Part shown: positions 33,773 to 45,039 of the stretch, in pieces | Layout of the letters: the number at the start of each line of letters is the position of its first letter | How positions within the stretch are numbered: the first letter of the stretch is position 1 | Assembly: GCA_948474755.1 (NCBI GenBank) | Contig: CAOLHI010000413.1 | Location: forward strand, 372,001-436,000 | DNA: 64,000 nucleotides | Direction of reading: 5' to 3' | Origin: Ctenosaura bakeri | Lineage: Eukaryota; Chordata; Lepidosauria; Squamata; Iguanidae | Notes under the pieces: model-generated | Seen by the model: the letters and a program-made list of their open reading frames with translations, nothing else | Databases searched by the model: none | Told to the model about the DNA's origin: nothing | Translations under genes and position numbers: made by a program

Positions 33773-34048
33773 ACCAAAACCTCAGTAGCCCTGCTGGCTA
33801 GGGATTCTGTCCACAAGGCAATTTCCCCAAGGTTTTCTCTAATCTTAAATGCAGGTCTAACCAATCATACATCAGGAAGGGAACGGGCAGAACAAGTTAC
33901 AGTTGGCTGTCCACATTTACTAAGGTTAGTGATAAAAGCAGAAAACCGCAAAAGTGGGAAAACCACAAATATTGAAATGTGTGCATGGTGTCTGCGGGAA
34001 GGGGGCTGAGGCGTGGTGGGGAGAGCAGACATCCAGGGTCCAAACCAG

Positions 34049-34143
34049 GGCCATTTCCACACTACATTCTTATAGTGCGATTATTCCACTTTCAACATCT
34101 TATAGAATCCTGGGGTTTGCAGTTTCGGGAGGGGGAAATGGCC
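34049..34143 (+). mobile_element. Palindromic element with most of one arm deleted
   Basis: Full left arm to 'gcagtttcgggaggg', then directly 'ggaaatggcc'. CAG lies on both sides, so the deletion probably existed before insertion or removed only internal sequence. Confidence 0.75.
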
Positions 34144-34493
34144 CAGGTCAGGGAAAGGAGAAACAAAGGGAATGGGTTGGCATGGAGGCCCTATACTTCC
34201 TGTCTCTCACCCATCTCCTTCCTTGGATGTCAGGGGAGCATCGGGAGAAGGTTTGTGGTGCTGAGACAATGAGTCATCCTTAGGTGGCTGGTGGAAGAGG
34301 AAAAGAAGCAGAGGTGGGTTGTTGCGCAGTCTGATCAGAGCTGCCGAGAGGGAAGGTTCTCCCGGAACAGAAGTGCTTGAGACTTTTGGGGAGGCAGGGG
34401 CTGGAGAAACTCACAAATAAGCAGATCTTTGAAAGTTAAACCTGCAAATGTGGAGGGCTGACAGTTTAACTGTGGCTTTGGTTCTGCTCACTT

Positions 34494-34852
34494 ATAGAAT
34501 CATAGAAATGTAAAGTTGAAAGAGGCCCCAGAGGCCATCCAGTCCAACCCCCTGCCATGCAGGAAGACCCTCAAAGCCCTCCCTTTGACAGATGGCCATC
34601 CAGCCTCTGCTTAAAAAGCTCCGAAGAAGGAGACTCCACTACACTCCGAGGCAGCAGATTCCACTGCCGGACAGCCCTGACTGTCAGGAAGTTCTTCCTG
34701 AGGTTCAGGTGGAATCTCCTTTCCTGCAGCTTGAATCCATTGCTCCTCGTCCTGGTCTCTGGAGCAGCAGAAAACAAGCCCTCTCCTTCCTCTACATGGC
34801 ATCCCTTCAAGTATTTAAACATGGCTATCACGTCCCCTCTTAACCTTCACTT
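34494..34852 (-). mobile_element. CR1 LINE 3' fragment (reverse)
   Basis: From 'atagaatcatagaaatgtaa' and 'catccagtccaaccccctgc' to 'cacgtcccctcttaaccttc'. Confidence 0.92.
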
Positions 34853-35365
34853 TGTGGCCCCAGAAGTAGACATGAACCTGTGCTAATGGAAGTCACTTGC
34901 TAAAGATACCGATAGGACAACTGCAGCTGTGTAAGCCAGCCCAGATAGAGGTTATAAATTTATGGACCTGTTACCTGGAATCATAATCCAAAATAAATTA
35001 GAAGATACCGCCCCATCCCTCCGCACATGCACAGCCCTTGGCATGTCTTCCAGATGGCCATCCATCAGGTCACTGCCAAAAAGGGAACCTGCTGAGTGAA
35101 CATCAATTGCTTTCACTCTCAATAAGATTAAATGCCTTTGAAAAAAAGAGATCAACCTGTTAAAGAGATTAGATCTGCAGAAGGCTGCCCTTTGTTGGCA
35201 AGGGAGACAGGCTGAGCTCTGCATCAGAAAGGAAAGGCTCTTTTGCAAGGGGCTTTAATGGAATCAGCTGGGTATTATGGTGGATGGTGCCTTTGAATAT
35301 TATCCTGTCAGGAGGCGGCCTGACAATTGCGTTGACTTCAAGTATATGTGTCTGCTTGGAACTAT

Positions 35366-35632
35366 GGCCATTTCCGCACTAGACTGTTATAGCGCGATGA
35401 TTCCACTTGCAACATCCTATGGAATCCTGGGGTTTGCAGTTTCGGGAGGGGCCGGCTGGCCCCTCCCGAAACTGCAAACCCCAGGATTCCATAGGATGTT
35501 GCAAGTGGAATCATCGCGCTATAACAGTCTAGTGCGGAAATGGCCGGCCCCTCCCGAAACTGCAAACCCCAGGATTCCATAGGATGTTGCAAGTGGAATC
35601 ATCGCGCTATAACAGTCTAGTGCGGAAATGGC
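35366..35632. mobile_element. Three-armed palindromic element
   Basis: A complete palindrome (35366-35545) is followed at once by an extra right arm (about 35546-35632) starting at the central 'ggcccctcccgaaactgc'. All three arms carry the private 'ttgcaa' variant (other copies 'ttcaac/ttgaa') and 'gcgcgatga/tcatcgcgc'. Confidence 0.9.
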
Positions 35633-36231
35633 TTATGACTGCTCCAGTGGAAACTGAGTTTGTCTATTATTTATTTATCCCACCTTTCTCCTGGGACAGT
35701 TTTGTTGCTAACGGCCACTGATCTCACTCCCACAGGCTTTATTTCTGCACCCACAAGGTTTCCCCAAGACTACTTCCCAAACCCCCGTTCATACCGCAAA
35801 AATATAAAATGTATTTATTTCATTTCTTTGTTGCATTCGTATGCTATCTTTCTCCTGGAGCAGGACCCAAGGCAGCTTCCAGAGGCAGCCAGTTGAAACA
35901 CATTTACAATAAAATTGAGGAACGGTTAAAATCAGGCAAATAAATAGAGTATAAAATCATTTTGAAAACATACGAAAGCTAAAAGGAGTCAATAAAACGT
36001 TCCAATAAAACCCAAAAGCTTTTCTGCTCACACATTAAAAACGTCTTCTTAAATTTTTATTTTGTATTATTTAATGGAGGGAAATTTTTTGGCTGAGAAG
36101 TGGCAAACTGCTCTGGGAGCAGCACTCTGTCCTTCTACGCTCCTGTTATTTCCTCCCAATACAAAACACGGTTTTATCTAAAAGTGGGAATTAGAACCAG
36201 AAGTCACTTTCATTTTTATTTTCAGTCCAGA

Positions 36232-37092
36232 GATGGACTGAAGAGGTTGCTCATACGCCAGAGGACAGGATAAAAATTCAAAACGACCTGGATAGATTGG
36301 AGAGCTGGGCCAAGACTCACAAAATGAAATTCAACAGAGAGAAGTGTAAGGTCCTACACTTAGGTAGAAAAAATGGAATACAGAAATATAGGATGGGGAA
36401 CACGTGGCTGGATAGCAGTACGTGTGAAAGGGATCTGGGAGTCTTCATAGACCACAAGCTGAACATGAGTCAGCAGTGTGATGCGGCAGCCAAGAAAGCC
36501 AATGCAATTCTCGGCTGCATCAAGAGGAGTATGGTGTCTAGATCGAGGGAGGTACTGGTACCACTCTACTCTGCTTTGGTTAGACCCCATCTTGAATACT
36601 GTGTCCAGTTCTGGGCATCCCAATTCCAGAAGGATATTGACAAGCTGGAGCAAGTCCCGAGGAGGACCAAAATGGTGAGGGGCCTGGAAGCCATGAAGCC
36701 CTATGAGGAGAGACTTAGAGAGCTGGGTATGTTTAGTCTGCAGAAGAGGAGGTGAAGAGGGGACGTGATAGCCATGTTTAAATATCTGAAGGGATGTCAT
36801 GCAGAGGAGGGAGAGGGCTTGTTTTCTGCTGCTCCAGAGCCCAGGACAAGGAGCAATGGATTCAAGCTGCAGGAAAGGAGATTCCACCTGAACCTCAGGA
36901 AGAACTTCCTGTCCAGCAGTGGAATCTGCTGCCTCCATGGAGTGTGTTGGAGTCTCCTTCCTTGGAGGTTTTTAAGCAGGGGCTGGATGGCCATCTGTCA
37001 GGAGTGCTTTGAGGGTGTTCCTGTGCGGCAGGGGGTTGGACTGGATGGCCCCTGGGGTCTCTTCCAACTCTACATTTCTATGATTCTATGGG
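36232..37092 (+). mobile_element. CR1 LINE 3' fragment, longest copy
   Basis: About 860 bp. A frame from 36297 encodes [20 protein letters not shown].., then [13 protein letters not shown], then [12 protein letters not shown], the C-terminal part of CR1 reverse transcriptase ORF2. A shift near 36755 breaks it before the 3' UTR and the octamer end 'catttctatgattctatg'. No catalytic core is present, so it is inactive. Confidence 0.93.
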
Positions 37093-38100
37093 TAGCGTGG
37101 TCCACCGCAGGGGTGAAAACTGGCCCCAGCATGCCCTGTAATCATACCCCAGCTGATGCAAGAATCTGCTACTGAACTACCCCTGGGAAGTGGCCATCCA
37201 TGAACCAAATGTGGATGTTGTGCATTTGACATTTGGGTGCTGATGGTGTGCTTTCATTGGGAAACATGTCTTATTTATTTATCGTATTTCTGTATTGCCT
37301 CCCAGCCCACAAGGGTTCCCAAGATGATGAACAAATAAAAGCCAATTAAAACAACACAAAGATACAAACATTCTAAAAACACAGTAAGGTACTCTTTAAA
37401 AGCTCCGAAAGGGGGTCTAAAAACAATCCTAGAATCCAGTTCTGAAACAGTATTGAAAAACACCAAAATCAAAACACAAAAGATACTAACGAGCCCTAAC
37501 GAGCCCCACCTGGGCTCAGGAAGTCTCCCTCCAGGAACAAGTACTCAATACGCACAATAAGACTATTATGCCAATTGCTCCCTCCCCTTTGGACAAGGAG
37601 ACTGACATATATATTCTCCACTCCACTTCCAAGTCACCATTCCCCTGCAGATGCCAGCCACAGATGCAGGCGAAACATCAGGAGAAAATACAACCAGAAC
37701 ACGGTCTCAAAGCCCAAAAAACCCACAAGAACCCAGTTGAAACAGAATTTCAAACACTGAATGCAGAAGAGCACGTTTTGGCTGCCCACTGGAAGCTTAC
37801 AAGTGATGGGGCCAGCCTCTCTTCCTTGGGTAGGGAGTTCCACAGCTGAGATGCTACTACAGAGAAAACCCTGGCATGTATACCCACCAATCAACCTTCA
37901 CAAGGTGTTGGGACACGCAACAGGGTCTGAAGTTCTCAGATTTCTGGCAGGTTCACACAGGAGGTGGTGGTCTTTCAGGTAGCTTTGCCCCAAGCCATTT
38001 AGGGCTTTGTAGGTCAACACCACCACCTTGGATTGAGCTTGGAAGTAAACTGGAAGCTAGTGCAGATCTCACACGTGTGTAAAACCCCAAGAGAAGTCTA
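37093..38100. other. Intergenic, LINE-tail debris
   Basis: Contains reversed LINE 3'-tail-like text near 37265-37330 ('cgtatttctgtattgcctcc') and a decayed L2-like piece at 37800-38090 ('gtagggagttccacagctga'). No exon. Confidence 0.4.
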
Positions 38101-38278
38101 TGGCCATTTCCGCACTAGACTGTTATAGCGCTATTGTTCCACTTGCAACATCCTATGGAACCTGGGGTTTGCAGTTTTGGGAGGGGCCAGCCGGCCCCTC
38201 CCGAAACTGCAAACCCCAGGATTCCATAGGATGTTGCAAGTGGAACAATAGCGCTATAACAGTCTAGTGCGGAAATGG
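38101..38278. mobile_element. Palindromic MITE-like element, near-perfect copy
   Basis: Both arms carry 'ttgcaac/gttgcaa' and 'gctattgttcc/ggaacaatagc'. TCTA lies on both sides. The left arm has one deleted base ('atggaacctgggg' against 'ccccaggattccat'). Confidence 0.88.
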
Positions 38279-39495
38279 TCTACGTTTCCCCAATACTCTC
38301 AATGTCAAAGTGGGCCTGATCCCTAAGGATGCTGGAGCTTAGACGATTATAGAGTTAGAAAAAGGTAGATAGGTGAGGGGTAGCTAGAGCATGAGAAAAT
38401 GGGGGAGGGTAAGGGGGCACCAGACAGCATGAGAATGTGACCATATAGGGTACCGTAGTATGCAGATGTGACAGGAAGTTATTGCATGGGGAAAGTGGAA
38501 ATCCAGGCAGGGTGAACAAATGCATTGGGAGGGAGGGGTTCCTTCCTTGCTTTTCCTCCTCCTCTTGTAAAGGGAGGGAGCTTTTCCTACTTTTTGGTGG
38601 CATTCTGAGGTGATCAGCTGTACTTAAGTAAAACAAACAAACAAAAAAATAGAAACCCTTTAAAAAAAATTCTGGAGAATGCAAAACATAGAAGTGCTAA
38701 AAGCTGAGAAAGAAGAAGAATTACATGTGGGGTAAAAATATATCACACCATAAACTATGGCCAGCATTCTACATCAGCTACTTAGTTAAGAATATATACC
38801 TTAACTAAGTGCAAGTATCTTAATGAGGAAACATATTCAGCGGTAGCTGGAATACAACAAAGTACCCAAAATCTAAACCCCACAAAGCAGTGATACCTTT
38901 ATTGGGCCAGTTAAATGTGTCTTAACTAAGTAACCTCTCCTGGCCTGACCAAACGTAATGGAAACATCATCCACCCATGTGCTGACTGGGAACAGAATGG
39001 ATTACCTTCTTCCCATGCAGCTGTTTCCCAGGAAAGTGAGTTGGGAGGGAAGCTCTGGTCATAGCAATAGTGTCACAAGCATGACTAAGTAGTGATTGTG
39101 AATACGGGCACGGCTCCATCACTCCTAGGCCCAGAAGCAGAGGAAAGGCCCTCTCTCGACCCCAATGACCACTGCCCTGGTCTCGGAGATAGAGGAGAAG
39201 AGGCAATATCTGCTGGACTTAAACACTTCCTACCCTGCCATTCCCTTTTTCTTTAATTAGACTGTAAGCCTGAGGGCAGGGAACTGTTTTGTTGCTCATT
39301 TACTTGTAAAGTGCCATGTAAAGTGATGGTGCTATATAAACACCCACAAGTTTTGCATTTCTGTTGCTGTTCACACATACCACCAGCTCGTTCATAGCTA
39401 TAAAGGTCTCTTCCTCAGCACTTCACTCCATGCATCTGATGAAGTAGACTTAAATCTCCGTAAGGTTAGGCTACCAACTTCTTTCTCTCAGTCTC
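38279..39495. other. Intergenic, no gene recognised
   Basis: Unique-looking sequence, with a small inverted repeat 'acttagttaag..cttaactaagt' near 38779-38808. No coding evidence. Confidence 0.4.
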
Positions 39496-41366
39496 AGAGG
39501 TGCAAGATCCCTTTGCTTACTGAGCAAAACTAGCACGCCTGGGTCTTTGGATTGTCTGGAGAGATACAAGATCCCTTCGCTTACTGGGCGAGACTAGCAC
39601 GCCTGGGTCTTCGGATTGTCTGGAGAGATGCAAGATCCCTTCGCTTACTGAGCGAGACTAGCACGCCTGGGTCTTCGGATTGTCTGGAGAGATGCAAGAT
39701 CCCTTCGCTTACTGAGCGAGACTAGCACGCCTGGGTCTTCGGATTGTCTGGAGAGATGCAAGATCCCTTCGCTTACTGAGCGAGACTAGCACGCCTGGGT
39801 CTTCGGATTGTCTGGAGAGATGCAAGATCCCTTCGCTTACTGAGCGAGACTAGCACGCCTGGGTCTTCGGATTGTCTGGAGAGATGCAAGATCCCTTCGC
39901 TTACTGAGCGAGACTAGCACGCCTGGGTCTTCGGATTGTCTGGAGAGATGCAAGATCCCTTCGCTTACTGAGCGAGACTAGCACGCCTGGGTCTTCGGAT
40001 TGTCTGGAGAGATGCAAGATCCCTTCGCTTACTGAGCGAGACTAGCACGCCTGGGTCTTCGGATTGTCTGGAGAGATGCAAGATCCCTTCGCTTACTGAG
40101 CGAGACTAGCACGCCTGGGTCTTCGGATTGTCTGGAGAGATGCAAGATCCCTTCGCTTACTGAGCGAGACTAGCACGCCTGGGTCTTCGGATTGTCTGGA
40201 GAGATGCAAGATCCCTTCGCTTACTGAGCGAGACTAGCACGCCTGGGTCTTCGGATTGTCTGGAGAGATGCAAGATCCCTTCGCTTACTGAGCGAGACTA
40301 GCACGCCTGGGTCTTCGGATTGTCTGGAGAGATGCAAGATCCCTTCGCTTACTGAGCGAGACTAGCACGCCTGGGTCTTCGGATTGTCTGGAGAGATGCA
40401 AGACCCCTTCGCTTACTGAGCGAGACTAGCACGCCTGGGTCTTCGGATTGTCTGGAGAGATGCAAGACCCCTTCGCTTACTGAGCGAGACTAGCACGCCT
40501 GGGTCTTCGGATTGTCTGGAGAGATGCAAGACCCCTTCGCTTACTGAGCGAGACTAGCACGCCTGGGTCTTCGGATTGTCTGGAGAGATGCAAGATCCCT
40601 TCGCTTACTGAGCGAGACTAGCACGCCTGGGCCTTCGGATTGTCTGGAGAGATGCAAGATCCCTTCGCTTACTGAGCGAGACTAGCACGCCTGGGCCTTC
40701 GGATTGTCTGGAGAGATGCAAGATCCCTTCGCTTACTGAGCGAGACTAGCACGCCTGGGTCTTCGGATTGTCTGGAGAGATGCAAGACCCCTTCGCTTAC
40801 TGAGCGAGACTAGCACGCCTGGGTCTTCGGATTGTCTGGAGAGATGCAAGATCCCTTCGCTTACTGAGCGAGACTAGCACGCCTGGGTCTTCGGATTGTC
40901 TGGAGAGATGCAAGATCCCTTCGCTTACTGAGCGAGACTAGCACGCCTGGGTCTTCGGATTGTCTGGAGAGATGCAAGATCCCTTCGCTTACTGAGCGAG
41001 ACTAGCACGCCTGGGTCTTCGGATTGTCTGGAGAGATGCAAGATCCCTTCGCTTACTGAGCGAGACTAGCACGCCTGGGCCTTCGGATTGTCTGGAGAGA
41101 TGCAAGATCCCTTCGCTTACTGAGCGAGACTAGCACGCCTGGGTCTTCGGATTGTCTGGAGAGATGCAAGACCCCTTCGCTTACTGAGCGAGACTAGCAC
41201 GCCTGGGTCTTCGGATTGTCTGGAGAGATGCAAGACCCCTTCGCTTACTGAGCGAGACTAGCACGCCTGGGTCTTCGGATTGTCTGGAGAGATGCAAGAT
41301 CCCTTCGCTTACTGAGCGAGACTAGCACGCCTATGTCTTTGGATTGTCTGGAGAGATGCAGATTCC
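39496..41366. repeat. 64-bp satellite-like tandem array, about 29 units
   Basis: Units start at 39560 + 64k (k = 0 to 27), with a partial, diverged unit before and a scrap after. Interior units are almost identical; the variable sites are agatccc/agacccc and gggtctt/gggcctt. Each unit holds four CpGs and a small stem (tcgct-tactg-agcga). 64 is not a multiple of three and no long frame exists, so it is non-coding. It lies between the 3' ends of TMEM74B and PSMF1. Confidence 0.97.
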
Positions 41367-41981
41367 TTGCACCTGGGATGAGAGGTTAGCCAAAGGGGTC
41401 ATCCCCCTCTCTGCCTTACAAACCCACATCCACTCCTCTTGAAGGGGAGAATCAACTCCTATGGCTCTATTGTAAGGGACTGACGTTCTCAATGACATGC
41501 CCGTTTCTGATTTGTACAATATCCACCCCTAACTGCCAACACACCCCATGGATATTACAAACAAACAGACACCAAGCAAACAAACAAAAACAAAGTGGTT
41601 GTCCACAAGGAATATCATGTGTGGATCTTTCCAATGTACAGTCACCCAGTTCAGGGAAGGGGGATATTTCAGCAAATATTTTCTGAACTGGTGTATTTGT
41701 CGGTAACTTACCCCCCCCCCCCACTGTGTTCCTCCACTGAATTAAAAGTTGATCCTGTGATATCACATTTGTTCAGTTGCCTTTGTGTCAGATTTCTGAG
41801 CAGATTAAAACAAAATGTAGATTATCTGGGGAACGGTGTGAAGCAGACAGCTCCTCAAGCTAAACATTTACTGTGTTGCAAGTCCTACCACTGAAGATAT
41901 AGACCAGGGGTGAGAGTCACACAGCCCTCAAGATGTTAGTGCATTGCAACTCCCATCTTTCCTCCCCACTGGTTATGTTGT

Positions 41982-42023
<42 letters not shown>

Positions 42024-42440
42024 AAAAACATATCCTCCAGCTGTCCCATTTTGGAGTTCTGATTAATCCTTTGTCATCCCACTTTCCAGCTGCTTTTAAA
42101 ATGTCCTAGTTCCTTGCTCTTCCTCCCACTGTCCCTCTTTGACTTCAGCTTACTTCACTTGCTGCAAACTGAGTTTGAAGCACAAAAGGAGCTTGCGCTC
42201 AGTCAACTTTTCAGGGGCAGCATAGAAGAGGGGAGGGAATTTTGCCCTTCCCAATTTGCAAAAGCAAATGGCTGCTGTCTCTCCTACACTCTATGTCTTC
42301 TTCCTCATTAATATAACTTTTCCCATCTTGAGTATTGCAACAGGCCCTTATTCACCTTCCTATTGGTGTGGGAGTTCCAGTCCAGTAAGGCACCCTTTCA
42401 ATATCAGCTTCCTTTGCCTCCTCTCTTTTATCACAACCTT
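41367..42440. other. Intergenic with a (GATA)n microsatellite
   Basis: A GATA tract of about 43 bp at 41979-42021 and a C run at 41711-41722. The remainder shows no repeat or gene I can name. Confidence 0.5.
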
Positions 42441-42921
42441 TGTGTAACAGGGTAGAGTTTTGTTCCTCAGAACCATACTGTTTATTTAAGGTATTTAAGG
42501 TAGTTTATTTAAGGTAAAAAGTCATTACAGTGACTTTATAGAACACAGGCTGACTCAGTCGTTATAAGACAAACTGTAGCATTTACTATAGTAATAATGG
42601 AAATAAAGTCTGTTGTTAGAGTTCAGTTATAGTACAGTGTTGATACATTAGCAGTTTAAACTTCTGACAGATTTTGACAGTCAATCCCTGCTTCAGATGT
42701 CAACTCCCTCTGTCATTTCATCAGCTGCCCAACCACACCAAACCACCCCCACTCTCACTGAAAGCTCAAAACCCACACCTTATATAGAATTCTCTCATCC
42801 ATAAGCCACTCACACCACTGTGCTGGGTTTCACTCTTGAGATGCTATCCTTGTTGCTTAACAACTGCCATCCCGTTGCATTGGCATTCCAGATAGTTAAA
42901 CCACAAAGCAACTTCATCGCA
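42441..42921 (-). repeat. LTR-like repeat B
   Basis: About 480 bp aligning with repeat A (24725-25901 without its SPIN): shared 'tcctcagaac..agttta', 'aaacttctgacag', 'ccttatata', 'gtttcac' and 'cttcatc.ca' in the same order. Minus-strand TATA-like box. No target duplication was found. Confidence 0.55.
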
Positions 42922-43984
42922 ACTACACTCTGTTGTTTGGCCACACATGTCTAGTTTTCATCTGTGACACAATGGAGGGTCTGATATAAGCTTGCTGTGA
43001 CAAACAAATGGCAGTGCTGGACTTTGGTGAGCTGGGGACAGGAAGGATTAACCAGTTCACTTGGCAGTGTCCTCTGTGAAAATGTGTTGAGCAGTGTTCA
43101 ATTGTGTTCTCCCATCCAAGGGACAAAAGCTCCACACATCTGTTGAGCTACTACCAGTTGAGTCTCTTCTACTTCATTCTCAGCACTGATTTAATTCTAA
43201 TCACTAAGGGCCCCAAACTTTACAGCAGGGATGCAGAATATGTGGCCCTCCTGACGTTGGTGGACTGTAACTCACAGGAGGCCCAGCCAGCATAGACCAT
43301 GGTGATGAATCTTGGGCATGGCAGTCTACTATCATCTGGAGGGCCATATGTTCCTCTTCTCTACTTCAGAACCCCAGAAGACTCCCTAGTGGATCAGACT
43401 GTTGGTCCAGTGTCTATCTACATTACCAAAGAAGGGGTTTTAAGATGGCCACAAGGAAAAGTCATAAATGAAACAGTTTTCTCCTATTGTTTTCTCTTCA
43501 GTAACTCATTCTGAGATGCACATTGCTTCTGAAGCTGGATGGTCATCTCTGGAGTGCTTTCACTGTGTATTCTTGCATGGTAGAGAGCTGGACTAGATGC
43601 TGCTTGAACTCTCAACTCTGTGGTTGTAGGCTCCCTCTGCTGACCATGAATTCATCTCATTCAATTCCCCAAAGGAAAAGTGTCTCAGCCTCTTGATTGT
43701 TTTGCTTGCTCCTTTCTGCCCCTTTTCCATTCTTATATCTGTTTTGAGATGGTGGAACCAGGAAGGCACTGAAATATTCTGTATGTGGCTACATTATACA
43801 TTTCTTTAAGTACCCCATACCATGCTCAGTTTCACTTTAATACTTTTTCTTATAGGGTTACCTGAAACTTGTTGGTCCTCCTTGAATCCCACATCAGCAT
43901 TGTGTGGCGTTACTCTCAGGGTGACACACTTATTGTCCTACACAACCCTTGTGTTGAAACTGCAGTATTGATCATTAGTTGACA
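42922..43984. other. Intergenic, decayed repeats
   Basis: A CR1 3' UTR scrap at about 43530-43630 ('gaagctggatggtcatctct'). No gene is supported. Confidence 0.4.
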
Positions 43985-44448
43985 TGGAGTCAGCAGTGTG
44001 ATGCAGAAGCAAGGAAGGCAAAAATTAATCTGTTCTATTTGTTTATATGGAAACCATGCCCTATGAGGAATGGCTTAGGGAGCTAAGTAGGTTTAGCCTG
44101 GAGAAGAGACAGTTAAGAGGGTGCGTGATAGCCATGTTTAAATATGGGAAGGGATCTCATACAGAAGAGGGAGCAAGCTTGTTTTCTGCTGCTCCACAGA
44201 CCAGGACACAATGGAGCAGTGGATTGAAACTTCAGGAAAAGAGATTCCATCTAAACATTAGGAAGAACGTCCTGAGCAGTTTGACAGTGGAATGTGCTGT
44301 TCCTGGGATTATGGTGGAATCTCCTTCTCTGGAGGTTTTTCAACAGAGGCTAGATGGCCACCTGTCAGGAATGCTTTGATGGTGTCTTCCTGCATGGCAG
44401 AATAGGGTTGGACTGGAGGGCCCTTAGGGTCTCTTCCAAATCTATAAT
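43985..44448 (+). mobile_element. CR1 LINE 3' fragment
   Basis: 'gtcagcagtgtgatgcagaa' then an internal deletion to 'aaaccatgccctatgaggaa', continuing to the 3' UTR 'ggttggactggagggccctt'. Confidence 0.85.
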
Positions 44449-44524
44449 TCCTGCCTTTCTCTCAGAGAGGAACCCAAAGCAGTTCACAAAAGAGTCCTAA
44501 CCTACATTAATAAAAACAAGGGAA

Positions 44525-45030
44525 ATGATAGTCCCACTATATTCTGCAGCAGTTGGGTCTTATCTGGAGTACTGTGAGTATATTTCTGCACACCTCATTT
44601 TGAGACAAGTTGGAGCAAGTTCAGAGACAGAGAACAGGGATGATAAGAGGCATGTAGAACAAAACATATGAATGGCTGAAGGAGCTGGGCATGTCATCTT
44701 GATGAAGACTGAGGGTGACGTGACTTCCCTCTTTAAATATCTCACGGGTTGTCACGGAGAGGAGAGGCAGGCCTGTTCTCTGCTGCCACAGACGGTAGGA
44801 CCAGGTCTAATGGTTTTATGTTACAGGAGGGTAGATTTCAACTGAATGTTAGAAAGAACTTCTTGATAGTGAGAGCAGTTTGGCAATGGAACCAATCCCC
44901 TAGAATCCTGGTAGAGTCCTCCTTGGACATCTCCTAAAAGAGGCTGGACAGCTACCTGCTGGGGATCTTGCATGGAGCATGGGGTTGGACTTGATGGCTT
45001 TTGGGCCTCCTTCCAACTCTAGGATTCTAC
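44525..45030 (+). mobile_element. CR1 LINE 3' fragment, old
   Basis: 'tatctggagtactgtgagta', 'gaaagaacttcttgatagtg', end 'ctctaggattctac'. More diverged than its neighbour. Confidence 0.75.
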
Positions 45031-45039
45031 ATCAACGCG

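Noticed and set aside
32649..33864. Open frames of 379 and 360 residues on opposite strands
   Set aside because: Both are translations of the (TTTC/TTCC)n tract (poly S/F/L/P or E/R/K/G). Tetranucleotide repeats without stops are open in several frames by composition.
36297..36755. Candidate host gene of 152 residues
   Set aside because: The text ([35 protein letters not shown]) is the C-terminus of CR1 ORF2, and a CR1 3' UTR follows.
39496..41366. CRISPR-like array
   Set aside because: Units are head-to-tail 64-bp repeats with no spacers, in an animal genome. It is a satellite-like tandem repeat.
41979..42021. GATA repeat as a sex-chromosome mark
   Set aside because: A single short microsatellite is not evidence for sex linkage.
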